This document shows positions 6,701-14,383 of a stretch of 18,140 nt of DNA, piece after piece. The position numbers and the translations under genes are program-made. Under the pieces are notes generated by a model that saw nothing but the letters and a program-made list of their open reading frames with translations, did no database searches and was not told the origin of the DNA. The stretch comes from an uncultured Oscillospiraceae bacterium (GTDB lineage: Bacteria > Bacillota > Clostridia > Oscillospirales > Oscillospiraceae). The first letter of the stretch is position 1, and each line of letters starts with the position of its first letter. The DNA lies in contig CAJTLK010000038.1 in assembly GCA_910577415.1 (NCBI GenBank), forward strand, positions 1-18,140, in the 5' to 3' direction.

Positions 6701-8371
6701 ATGAAACGGCTTCTTCCTCTGGCATTGGCCCTGGCCCTGCTGGCCGGGTGTACGCCCCCGGCGGCGCAAAGTCCCGCCCCGGTTGAGACCCCCGTCACAC
6801 CTTCCACCCAAGCCCCGGCCCCCTCCGGGCCGCCGGTCTACACCGACTATTCCCAGCTTACTCCTTACGAAAAAACAGAGCGGCCTGTAGCCAAGTTTAC
6901 CCGCCGCTACGAGGAGTTTACCGATACCCTTATTCCCACTGATGACTATGGCCCCCTCATTCCCTTTGCCGGGGTCTCGGCCACCCGCTCGGAGGACGAT
7001 GGCTGGGGCTGGATGGAGGACTATGACCTCTACGGCCTGATGACCCTGGACGGCGAGGTTATCGTAGACCCGGTGTTTTCCTCGGCCTACGCTCCCTCCG
7101 TCTGGGACCCGAACTACGATAACCGCCGGACTTTAGGGTGCCTGGTGCTGCAAAAGGTGATCGCCGACGAAAAGGGCGAGCCGGTGAGCGTGGCCGCCCT
7201 CTGCGCCAGGGATGGCAGCTGGTGCACCGGCTTCGACTATATCTATGACTGGGAACTCATGATGGACAGCTTCGATGAGGCCGTTCCCCTCTATCGCTGG
7301 AACGGCCCAAACGGCGCCTACAACGCCGTGGTCTTCCTTGACCCCGACACTGGGGAGGAAGTAAAAACAGTAGACCTGAGCAAGGTGCTGAAGCGTTGGC
7401 CCAACCTGATCTGGACCCTTGCCTATCAGATCCGCTGCAATGAACGCTATGCTATTTTTTCCGACGATGACGCCCACTACCTTTTTGACAGTGACACCGG
7501 GGAGGTCCGCTCCCTGGAGGAGCTGCTGAATACCGCGCTGGAAGGCCCCTACACCTGGCATTCTTCTGAAAACCTCTGCCGTGTGAAAACCGCCTCCGGC
7601 TGGGGGTACATCGACGGCGGCGGGAACTGGGTCACAGACCCCATCTACGAGGAGGCCGGGGATTTTGAGAATGGCCGCGCCCTGGTGCGGGACATGGAGG
7701 ACGGCGGTAGCTACAAATATATTGACCGCCGGGGCAAGGTGATCTACACTTTCCCCGCCAGTGCGGATACGGTCTCTTATTTTGGAGAATTTCTCAGCTA
7801 CAAAAGCGGAGGCAGGCGATCCTTTCTGGACAAAGACCTCCGCCCCCTCTCCCTCCCTGACGACTTTACCGACCCCTACAAGCAGGGGGACTGGTTCATC
7901 CAGGAGCTGCCCGATCCCTCCCCCACCGTCCCCGGCGGCTGGGCCTTTTGGAACTATAAGACCGGGGCAAGGCGGGACTTTCCCGGTGAGTGGGAATTCT
8001 CCCATACCTCGTCGGAGGACAAGGCCATCTTCAACGGCTATGCCGGCAAAAGCCGCTACGCCCTGGCCGATCTGAATACTGGGGAGATCATCGAGCTGGG
8101 ACAGTGGAGCAGCGTCTATTTTACCCAGGATGAGCTGACCGGGGAGACCTACCTGTTCCTGGCGCGCTGGGACGAAGCCGGGGAAACGCCCGCCTCTGAA
8201 TGGAGGAGGCTCAACGGGGACATTCTATACCGTATCGAGGGCGCCCACTCCGGGTATACCTCCCTCTGGGGAGGCCGGGTGTTGACCTCCGGCGACAACG
8301 CCGTCACCCTCACCGAGCTGAGGACCGGGGAGCTTCTCTTCTCCTGGCCCCTGTATTCCTTGGAGGACTGA
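6701..8371 (+). CDS. WG-repeat lipoprotein (second paralog)
   Basis: Function unknown; paralog of the upstream gene. The 556-residue product starts MKRLLPLALALALLAGC (lipidated C17) and has a short Pro-rich linker, YTDYSQL, EFTDTLIP and LMTLDGEVIVDPV in the same order as its neighbour. The clearest WG repeat starts at W301 (WGYIDGGGNWVTDPIYEEA), followed by DFENGRALV and YKYIDRRGKVIYTF. Even the ribosome site and start context (AAGGAGGCCACGG, Y, ATGAAAC) is copied from the previous gene, which dates the duplication as fairly recent at the 5' end, although the proteins have diverged inside. It lies 62 bases after the previous stop with no terminator seen, so all three lipoproteins are probably one operon. 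The signal peptide and lipobox are firm; the role is open. Confidence 0.82.
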   Translation: MKRLLPLALALALLAGCTPPAAQSPAPVETPVTPSTQAPAPSGPPVYTDYSQLTPYEKTERPVAKFTRRYEEFTDTLIPTDDYGPLIPFAGVSATRSEDDGWGWMEDYDLYGLMTLDGEVIVDPVFSSAYAPSVWDPNYDNRRTLGCLVLQKVIADEKGEPVSVAALCARDGSWCTGFDYIYDWELMMDSFDEAVPLYRWNGPNGAYNAVVFLDPDTGEEVKTVDLSKVLKRWPNLIWTLAYQIRCNERYAIFSDDDAHYLFDSDTGEVRSLEELLNTALEGPYTWHSSENLCRVKTASGWGYIDGGGNWVTDPIYEEAGDFENGRALVRDMEDGGSYKYIDRRGKVIYTFPASADTVSYFGEFLSYKSGGRRSFLDKDLRPLSLPDDFTDPYKQGDWFIQELPDPSPTVPGGWAFWNYKTGARRDFPGEWEFSHTSSEDKAIFNGYAGKSRYALADLNTGEIIELGQWSSVYFTQDELTGETYLFLARWDEAGETPASEWRRLNGDILYRIEGAHSGYTSLWGGRVLTSGDNAVTLTELRTGELLFSWPLYSLED

Positions 8372-8456
8372 AAAATTTTCCAAAAATTTTTTCGATTTTT
8401 CGGAACCTTTTCTCTCCCCCGCCGTCTAAGGCTCTGGCAAGCAAAATTCCCAGCAT

Positions 8457-8509
8457 TGTAACACAGATGCGACACGAATGTGACATAAATGTAGCATGAA
8501 TGTTACACT
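8457..8509 (+). promoter_or_regulatory. 11-bp-periodic TGTnACA array with promoter
   Basis: Five units start exactly 11 bases apart: TGTAACACAGA (8457), TGCGACACGAA (8468), TGTGACATAAA (8479), TGTAGCATGAA (8490) and TGTTACAC (8501). Two further TGT elements at 8509 and 8522 fall out of phase. Inside the array GTGACA (8480-8485, 5/6 to -35) is 18 bases from TACACT (8504-8509), which is also preceded by TG one base away as an extended -10. The predicted start near 8516 leaves about 26 leader bases before the DUF4358 gene, with AAAGGAG at 8525-8531. The period and the TGTnAC core match the array at 3817, suggesting one OmpR/PhoB-type regulator for both operons. Confidence 0.65.
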
Positions 8510-8541
8510 GTGACACACAAATGTAAAGGAGATCTATCACC

Positions 8542-9186
8542 ATGAAATTCAACCGTATCTTCGCCCTGTCCCTGGCTGCCGCCCTGGTTCTCACCCTGGC
8601 CTCCTGCGGCAAGAAAAACGACGAGCCTACCCCTGCCCCCACCGACACCCCCGCCGTCAGCGAGAGCGTCCAGCCCAGCGACACCCCCGTCCCCTCCCAG
8701 GAACCTTCCGTAGAGCCGGAGGTCTCCGCCCCTGCGGAGTCCCAGCCCGTCCAGGCCGCACCCAGCGAGACCCAGCCCGCCGAGAGCGCCCCCGCCGCCT
8801 CTGAGCTGAGCGCCGAGGACATCTGGAACACCGTCTCCGCCGGGAAGGAGCTGCCCGACTTTATGGACCTGGACGACGGTCTCCTCTCCGACCTCTATGG
8901 CATCGACGCCGGGGACCTGGACAGCTACGTAGCCAAGGTCCCCATGATCAACGTCAAGGCCACCGAGTTCTTTATTGCCAAAGTGAAGGATGGCAAGATG
9001 GACACGGTGAAGGAAGGGATCGCCAAACGGCAGGCCGACCTGGACGAGCAGTGGTCCATGTACCTTCCCGACCAGCTGGAGCTGGTGCAGAATTATAAAC
9101 TGGTGGACAGCGGCGACTATGTGATGTTCGCCGTCACCGAGTACGCCGACGACATCGTCAAGGCCTTTGAGGACGCTGTAAAATAA
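8542..9186 (+). CDS. DUF4358-type lipoprotein
   Basis: Role unknown. The 214-residue product has lipobox LASC (C22), a long Pro/Ser/Glu-rich low-complexity linker from about 24 to 92, then a compact domain of about 120 residues (from SAEDIW to the end, including VKATEFFIAKVKDGKMDTVK and DYVMFAVTEYADDIVKAF). That domain resembles DUF4358, found in surface-exposed clostridial lipoproteins. The linker would hold the domain away from the membrane within or beyond the wall. It is the first gene behind the 11-bp array and precedes MBOAT and DHHW genes on the same strand, an arrangement I recall as recurrent in Clostridia. A role as accessory or substrate-presenting factor in surface acylation is inference. 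ATG 8542 is well supported by AAAGGAG. Confidence 0.82.
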   Translation: MKFNRIFALSLAAALVLTLASCGKKNDEPTPAPTDTPAVSESVQPSDTPVPSQEPSVEPEVSAPAESQPVQAAPSETQPAESAPAASELSAEDIWNTVSAGKELPDFMDLDDGLLSDLYGIDAGDLDSYVAKVPMINVKATEFFIAKVKDGKMDTVKEGIAKRQADLDEQWSMYLPDQLELVQNYKLVDSGDYVMFAVTEYADDIVKAFEDAVK

Positions 9187-9220
9187 GACGTGCAGAGTGA
9201 GCCACTGCCCGCTTTGCAGC

Positions 9221-9260
9221 TTGACAGTCTAAGAGCGAGGGTGATATATTACCCTCGCTC
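9221..9260 (+). promoter_or_regulatory. Internal promoter embedded in a perfect inverted repeat
   Basis: TTGACA (9221-9226) is 18 bases from TATATT (9245-9250), which also carries an extended-10 TG (9242-9243). The -10 occupies the 8-base centre of a perfect 10-bp inverted repeat, GAGCGAGGGT (9233-9242) and ACCCTCGCTC (9251-9260). No U-run follows; the next bases are ATCCTTTTGA. It is therefore a poor intrinsic terminator, though it could attenuate or stabilise read-through mRNA. As DNA it has the form of an operator centred on the -10, which would control the MBOAT-DHHW pair separately from the DUF4358 gene. Confidence 0.55.
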
Positions 9261-9285
9261 ATCCTTTTGAAAGGAGGTCTTGCCC

Positions 9286-10689
9286 TTGGTCTTTTCCACC
9301 GTCTTCTTCCTTTTTACCTATTTCCCCATCGTGCTTCTCCTCCACTATATTACCCCGGTGCACTACCGCAACGCTATGCTGCTGGTGGTGAACCTCATCT
9401 TCTACGGCTGGAAGAAGCCCGCCTACCTCTTCATCATGTTTGCCTCCATCGGCATCGACTATGTCCACGGTCTGCTGGTAGAGAAGGCCAAAGCCCAAGG
9501 CAATGATCGCCGGGCAAGGCGGTACGTGGCCCAGTCGGTCATCTTCAATCTGGCCCTTTTGGGCTTCTTTAAATACTGGGACTTTATCGCCCGCTCCCTG
9601 GCGGCGGTGGGGCTTGGGTTTATGCCCGTGCTTGGCCTGGAGCTGCCCATTGGCATCTCCTTCTACACCTTCCAGACCATGTCCTACACCATCGATGTAT
9701 ACCGTGGGGACGCCAAGGCCCAGCGCAGCATGGTCAACTTCGGCACCTTCGTCACCCTCTTCCCTCAGCTCATTGCGGGACCTATCCTGAAATATAAGGA
9801 TCTGGCCGACCAGATCGACCAGCGGGATTACCCGGTGGAGCGCTTCGCCTCCGGCGTACAAATTTTTGTCGTGGGCCTTGCCAAAAAGGTGCTACTGGCC
9901 AACAACATCGGCGCGCTGTGGGACGTATATAAGGCCCTGCCCGCCGCTCAGCTCACCACCGCCGGGGCGTGGCTGGGGGTGCTGTGCTTCTCCCTCCAGC
10001 TCTACTTCGACTTCTCCGGCTACTCCGATATGGCCGTGGGCCTGGGGAAAATGCTGGGCTTCGAGTTTTCCGGCAACTTCAACTACCCCTATGCCGCCCG
10101 CTCCATCACCGACTTCTGGCGGCGGTGGCACATTTCCCTCTCCTCCTGGTTCCGGGAATACCTCTACTTCCCCCTGGGAGGCAGCCGGGTGGGCAGGGGA
10201 CGGCTCATCTTCAATCTGATGGTGGTCTGGTCCGCCACCGGCATCTGGCATGGAGCCAACTGGAACTTCCTCCTCTGGGGAGTGTACTATGGCGCGCTCC
10301 TCATCCTGGAGAAGCTGGTGTGGGGAGACGCCCTCAAAAAGCTCCCCGTCCCTGTCCAGCGGGTCTACACCCTCTTTATCGTGCTGGTGGGCTGGGCCCT
10401 CTTCGCCATTGAGGATTTTTCCCTTCTGGGTCCCTATCTCGCCGCCATGTTCGGCGCCGCGGAAGGGGGAGTGTTGGACGGAGCTTTCCTCTACCACCTG
10501 CGCTCCTATCTGCCCATCCTGGCCGTGGCCACCGTAGGCTCCACCCCGGCGGTGAAACAGGTCTGGTACAAGCTGCCGGAAAAGGCTCAAAAGCTGGCCT
10601 GTCCCCTCCTGCTGCTGGCGGGAGTGCTCCTCTCCACCGCCTACCTGGTAGACGGCACTTACAACCCCTTCCTCTACTTCCAATTCTAA
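9286..10689 (+). CDS. MBOAT family membrane-bound O-acyltransferase (AlgI/DltB-like)
   Basis: Polytopic membrane enzyme expected to move an acyl (often acetyl) group across the membrane for transfer to a surface polymer. The 467-residue product starts MVFSTVFFLFTYFPIVLLLH, the usual opening of this family. It carries FWRRWHISLSSWFREYLYFPLGG-type sequence with H282, and TGIWHGANWNFLLWG with H322, the invariant catalytic histidine of the family (AlgI has its own at the same number). Many hydrophobic helices are evident. I choose TTG 9286: GGAGG (9273-9277) lies 8 bases upstream and the resulting N-terminus fits the family; the TTG at 9280 is only two bases from the ribosome site. It is followed 39 bases later by the DHHW gene, its likely partner. 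Confidence 0.93.
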   Translation: MVFSTVFFLFTYFPIVLLLHYITPVHYRNAMLLVVNLIFYGWKKPAYLFIMFASIGIDYVHGLLVEKAKAQGNDRRARRYVAQSVIFNLALLGFFKYWDFIARSLAAVGLGFMPVLGLELPIGISFYTFQTMSYTIDVYRGDAKAQRSMVNFGTFVTLFPQLIAGPILKYKDLADQIDQRDYPVERFASGVQIFVVGLAKKVLLANNIGALWDVYKALPAAQLTTAGAWLGVLCFSLQLYFDFSGYSDMAVGLGKMLGFEFSGNFNYPYAARSITDFWRRWHISLSSWFREYLYFPLGGSRVGRGRLIFNLMVVWSATGIWHGANWNFLLWGVYYGALLILEKLVWGDALKKLPVPVQRVYTLFIVLVGWALFAIEDFSLLGPYLAAMFGAAEGGVLDGAFLYHLRSYLPILAVATVGSTPAVKQVWYKLPEKAQKLACPLLLLAGVLLSTAYLVDGTYNPFLYFQF

Positions 10690-10728
10690 ACCTTCCGCCC
10701 CACAGTCCTGATAGCGAGGTGTAATATC

Positions 10729-11913
10729 ATGAGCAAAAAATACTCTAAGTTCATTACCTGTCTCTTTTGCGGCCTGTTGGCCTTTCTCTTTGCCGCCAAC
10801 GCTTTGACGCCAGACAAGGACTTCTCCGAGATAGAAAACCGCTCCCTGGCCCAGCGGCCCAAGCTGACGGTGAAAGACCTGTCCATCGGCAATCTCCTGA
10901 CGGACAAGGGAGCTTTCTACACTGGGAAATTTATGTCCGATTATGAGACCTACGTCACCGACCAGTTCGTCGCCCGGGACGGCTGGGTGGCGACCAAGGC
11001 GTGGAGTGAGCGGCTGAGCGGCAAGCAGGAGAACAACGGCGTCTACTTCTGCGACGACGGCTCCCTCATCACCCGCTTTGACCAACCCGACGAGAGCCGG
11101 GTGGAGAAGAACCTGGGCTATGTGGAAAAGTTCGCCCAGAGCGCCGGAGTACCGGTGACCTTTGGCCTGATCCCCACCCAGGCCCATGTTTGGGCAGAGA
11201 AGCTGCCCCAGGGCGCCCCCAACGCCGACCAGGCCGCGGTGCTCTCCAAGGCCCAGCAGCTCATCTCCTCCGCCGCGGTGGATACCAGGCTGTGGGAGAC
11301 CCTGCCCGCTCACAAGGACGAGGCCGTCTTCTACCGCACCGACCACCACTGGACTTCCCTGGGGGCCTATTACGGCTATGCGGCCCTTATGGAGACCCTG
11401 GGCCGGGCCGACGAGATCATCCCCCTCTCCCAGTATGAGAAGACCACCGTCTCCACCGAGTTCTACGGTACGGTCTTCTCCTCCTCCGGCGTGCGCTGGG
11501 TGGAGCCGGACGAAATGGATGTCTACGTCCCTGAAGACGGCGTCACCGTCACCTCCCCCTCCTATGGCGCCAATTGGGAGCTGATCTCGGAGGAGGAGCG
11601 GCCGCTCTATGACGAGAGCTATCTCGCCAAAAAGGATAAATACTCCATGTTCCTGGGGGGCCAACAGGCCCTTGGCGTGGTGAAGACCGCCAATGCGGAC
11701 AAGCCCAAGCTGCTTCTGATCCGGGACAGCTACTCCGACTCCCTGGTGCCCTTCCTCACTCCCCACTTTTCCGAGATACACCTGATGGACCTGCGCTACT
11801 TCAAGCTCTCTCCCAGGGAGTATATCGCCCGCAGCGGCATCGACCAGGCCCTCGTGCTCTACTCGGTGCCCAACTTCGTCACCGACGCCAACATGGCCTG
11901 GCTGCCGAGGTAA
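10729..11913 (+). CDS. DHHW family protein (AlgX/AlgJ-like acylation partner)
   Basis: Likely extracytoplasmic partner of the MBOAT enzyme, completing O-acylation of a wall or capsule polymer. The 394-residue product has one N-terminal membrane segment or uncleaved signal (about 8-26), then EIENRSLAQRPKL, DYETYVTDQFVARDGW, the signature D205-H206-H207-W208 followed by TSLGAYYGY, and RDSYSD with a probable nucleophile S334. A DHHW motif plus a GDS-like serine resembles the SGNH-type acetyltransferases AlgX and AlgJ. The start ATG has GAGGTG 7 bases upstream. The gene ends 5 bases before a bidirectional terminator. Domain and motif calls are good; the actual substrate polymer and acyl group are unknown. 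Confidence 0.88.
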   Translation: MSKKYSKFITCLFCGLLAFLFAANALTPDKDFSEIENRSLAQRPKLTVKDLSIGNLLTDKGAFYTGKFMSDYETYVTDQFVARDGWVATKAWSERLSGKQENNGVYFCDDGSLITRFDQPDESRVEKNLGYVEKFAQSAGVPVTFGLIPTQAHVWAEKLPQGAPNADQAAVLSKAQQLISSAAVDTRLWETLPAHKDEAVFYRTDHHWTSLGAYYGYAALMETLGRADEIIPLSQYEKTTVSTEFYGTVFSSSGVRWVEPDEMDVYVPEDGVTVTSPSYGANWELISEEERPLYDESYLAKKDKYSMFLGGQQALGVVKTANADKPKLLLIRDSYSDSLVPFLTPHFSEIHLMDLRYFKLSPREYIARSGIDQALVLYSVPNFVTDANMAWLPR

Positions 11914-11918
11914 AAGAA

Positions 11919-11950
11919 GGGTCTCTGCCCAAAGCGGCAGAGACCCTTTT
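11919..11950. terminator. Bidirectional terminator between convergent genes
   Basis: A perfect 11-bp stem, GGGTCTCTGCC (11919-11929) and GGCAGAGACCC (11936-11946), has a 6-base loop. It is followed on the plus strand by TTTT and on the minus strand by TTCTTTT. It lies between the stops of the DHHW gene (plus) and the TauE/SafE gene (minus), 38 bases apart, and can serve both. Confidence 0.88.
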
Positions 11951-11951
11951 C

Positions 11952-12725
11952 CTATATTCCCGCCGCCAGGTCCCACGCGATCCGCGCCAGCAGCAGTGCC
12001 AGCACCACAAAGAACATGGGCCGGATGACCCTGGCCCTGTCCTTCAGCGCCAGGGAGGAGCCAACATAGTGCCCGGCGATGGAGCAGCAGGCGGCGGGCA
12101 GCCCCAGCACCCATAATATCTTTCCCGCGAACGCGAAGGTGACAAAGGCGGCAATGTTGGAGCAGAGATTCACCACCTTGGCATTGCCCGAGGCAGTGAC
12201 CAGGTCGAACCCGCACAGGGCGGTGAAAGCCAGGATGATAAACGTCCCGGCCCCAGGACCGAAGAAACCGTCATAGGCTCCCAGCGCCAGTCCGATGCCT
12301 CCCGAGAGGATGGTCAACTTTTCGGGGGGCAGGGACTCCACCTTGCTCTCCAGTCCAAAGTCCCGGTGAAGAAGCAAGAAGACCGCGATGATGGGCAGCA
12401 GCACGATAAGCACATAGTGAAGGGCCTTCTCACTGAGGAAGAGATTCAGCCGGGTGCCCAGAGCGGAGCCGATGAGGGCGGTCACAGCCGACACCGCCGC
12501 GGCCCGGCGGTGATACCGCCCCTGCTTTAAAAAGCGCAGGGTGGACACGGTGGTGCCAAAGACCGAGGAGCACTTGTTCGTCGCCGAGGCGAAATGAGGG
12601 GGCAGCCCCGCCACTAAATAGGCGGGCAGGGCGATAAGCCCGCCTCCCCCCGCCACCGCATCCACCAGTCCGGCCAGAAACACCAGCGGACAGACGATGA
12701 GGAGCATCTTCAGCGTCACTTCCAT
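11952..12725 (-). CDS. TauE/SafE family membrane permease
   Basis: Membrane protein of the sulfite exporter / TSUP family, which moves small anions such as sulfite, sulfoacetate or thiosulfate; the substrate here cannot be read from sequence. The 257-residue product shows the two-fold family pattern: GLVDAVAGGGGLIALPAYL followed by GLPPHFASATNK in the first half, and GLALGAYDGFFGPGAGTF followed by DLVTASGNAKVVN in the second, with roughly eight hydrophobic helices. Length matches the family's usual 250-260 residues. The start is ATG 12725, with GGGAGG seven bases upstream. The minus-strand frame stays open far beyond this start, but that extension lies antisense to the DUF1846 gene and lacks a ribosome site. 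Divergent from the DUF1846 gene with 126 bases between them. Confidence 0.92.
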   Translation of the reverse strand: MEVTLKMLLIVCPLVFLAGLVDAVAGGGGLIALPAYLVAGLPPHFASATNKCSSVFGTTVSTLRFLKQGRYHRRAAAVSAVTALIGSALGTRLNLFLSEKALHYVLIVLLPIIAVFLLLHRDFGLESKVESLPPEKLTILSGGIGLALGAYDGFFGPGAGTFIILAFTALCGFDLVTASGNAKVVNLCSNIAAFVTFAFAGKILWVLGLPAACCSIAGHYVGSSLALKDRARVIRPMFFVVLALLLARIAWDLAAGI

Positions 12726-12754
12726 AAAAAAGCCTCCCAACAGGAAAATTTCTC

Positions 12755-12783
12755 TTTCTACTCCAGGGGAAATGTGGTAAAAT
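12755..12783 (+). promoter_or_regulatory. Probable extended -10 promoter for the DUF1846 gene
   Basis: TGG plus TAAAAT (12775-12783) forms an extended -10, with a weak TTTCTA (12755-12760) 17 bases upstream. It lies about 70 bases before ATG 12852 in the divergent spacer. No convincing promoter was found for the TauE/SafE gene on the other strand. Confidence 0.45.
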
Positions 12784-12851
12784 GGTCTTGCTTCGCGGGC
12801 CGGCCACGGTGCCGCCGTGAAAGCACCGCGAGAGAGAAGGGGGCTGCCTCC

Positions 12852-14336
12852 ATGGGCAAGCAGGGCTTTGACAACAGTAAGTACATAGAGACCCAATCCG
12901 CCCGTATCCGGGAGCGCATCGCCCAGTTTGGCGGCAAGCTCTACCTGGAATTCGGCGGTAAGCTCTTTGACGACCACCACGCCGCTCGGGTCCTTCCTGG
13001 CTTCGCCCCCGACAGCAAGATCAAAATGCTGAAGGCCCTTGCCGACCAGGTCGAGATCGTCATCGCCATCAACGCCAACGACATTGAGAAAAATAAGGTC
13101 CGGGGCGATCTGGGCATTACTTATGATGTGGACGTGCTCCGGCTCATCGACGCCTTCCGGGGCATGGGACTGCTGGTGGGTAGCGTGGTCATCACCCGTT
13201 ACACCGGGCAAGCCTCCGCCGCCGCTTTCCGCCACCGTCTGGAGGAGTTGGGCGTCAACGTCTGCCTCCACTATCCCATCGAGGGCTATCCCCATAACAT
13301 CCCTCTTATCGTCTCCGACGAGGGCTACGGGAAAAATGATTTTATTGAGACCACCCGCCCCCTGGTGGTGGTAACAGCCCCCGGCCCCGGCAGCGGCAAA
13401 ATGGCGGTCTGTCTTTCCCAACTTTACCACGAGTACAAGCGCCAGGTCAAGGCGGGTTACGCCAAATTTGAGACCTTCCCCATCTGGAACCTGCCCCTTG
13501 ACCACCCGGTGAATCTGGCCTACGAGGCGGCCACCGCCGACCTCAATGACGTGAACATGATCGACCCCTTCCACCTGGCCGCCTACGGCGAGACCACGGT
13601 GAACTACAACCGGGACGTGGAGGTCTTCCCCGTGCTGACCGCCATGTTTGAAAAGATCATGGGGGAAAGCCCCTACAAATCCCCCACCGACATGGGAGTC
13701 AACATGGTAGGGCTGTGCATCACCGACGACGGTGTGGTCCGCGAGGCCGCCCGCCAGGAGATCGTCCGCCGTTACTACGACGCCCTCTGTGACCGCCGGG
13801 AGGGCCGGAGCGGCGACGAGCCGATCTATAAGCTGGAGCTGCTGATGAAAAAGGCGGGCGTAGACCCCTCCATCCGCCGGGTCATCCCCTCCGCCCGCGA
13901 CAAGGCCGAGCGCACCGGTCTGCCCGCAGTCGCCATTGAGCTGCCGGATGGCCGCCTCATCCGGGGCAAGACCTCCGAGCTGATGAGTCCCGCCGCCGGA
14001 GTGCTCCTCAACGCCATGAAGGTCCTGGCCGACATTCCCAAAAAGGCCCATCTTATCGACCCGGAGGCCATCCACCCCATCCAGAAGGTAAAGGTAACAC
14101 ACCTGGGGGCCTCCAACCCCCGGCTCCTGGCCGACGAGGTGCTGATCGCCCTGGCTATCAGCGCCACCCACAACCCACTGGCCGCCGAGGCGTTGAACCA
14201 TCTGGCCGACCTTCGCGGCTGTCAGGCCCATTCCACCGTCATCCTCTCCCACTCCGACATTGACGTATTCAAGCGGCTGGGCCTCCAGATCACCTGCGAG
14301 CCAAGCTATGAGACCAACAAGCTCTATCACCGTTAA
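12852..14336 (+). CDS. DUF1846 domain protein
   Basis: Cytosolic protein of the DUF1846 family, whose biochemical role I cannot state. The 494-residue product matches the family's length of about 500 and its opening GFDNSKYIETQSARIRERI, with LYLEFGGKLFDDHHAARVLPG following. A glycine-rich TAPGPGSGKMAVCLSQ stretch at 175-190 looks like a nucleotide-binding P-loop (G178-P-G-S-G-K183), and IPLIVSDEGYG and NVNMIDPFHL are further conserved-looking segments. I start at ATG 12852 because AAGGGGG lies 8 bases upstream; the frame is open 78 bases further back to an ATG in the promoter, with no ribosome site. pyrG follows after 47 bases with no terminator seen, so the two are probably cotranscribed, which may hint at a nucleotide-related function. 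Confidence 0.9.
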   Translation: MGKQGFDNSKYIETQSARIRERIAQFGGKLYLEFGGKLFDDHHAARVLPGFAPDSKIKMLKALADQVEIVIAINANDIEKNKVRGDLGITYDVDVLRLIDAFRGMGLLVGSVVITRYTGQASAAAFRHRLEELGVNVCLHYPIEGYPHNIPLIVSDEGYGKNDFIETTRPLVVVTAPGPGSGKMAVCLSQLYHEYKRQVKAGYAKFETFPIWNLPLDHPVNLAYEAATADLNDVNMIDPFHLAAYGETTVNYNRDVEVFPVLTAMFEKIMGESPYKSPTDMGVNMVGLCITDDGVVREAARQEIVRRYYDALCDRREGRSGDEPIYKLELLMKKAGVDPSIRRVIPSARDKAERTGLPAVAIELPDGRLIRGKTSELMSPAAGVLLNAMKVLADIPKKAHLIDPEAIHPIQKVKVTHLGASNPRLLADEVLIALAISATHNPLAAEALNHLADLRGCQAHSTVILSHSDIDVFKRLGLQITCEPSYETNKLYHR

Positions 14337-14383
14337 TTTTTGGCTGCGACAATGGGGCCGGGCCTGATTTAGGAGTGATCACT

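Noticed and set aside
8380..8403. AT-rich hairpin after the second WG lipoprotein as a terminator
   Set aside because: The stem needs a bulge, has only two G-C pairs and is followed by a broken T-tract; at best a weak terminator.
12726..14330. Minus-strand open frame extending the TauE/SafE gene upstream
   Set aside because: It lies antisense to the well-supported DUF1846 gene; the permease has a clear ATG and ribosome site at 12725 and family length from there.
14337..14383. pyrG reiterative-transcription attenuator
   Set aside because: The 47-base gap has GGGGCCGGGCC but no T-run hairpin and no promoter placed to start in the G-run.
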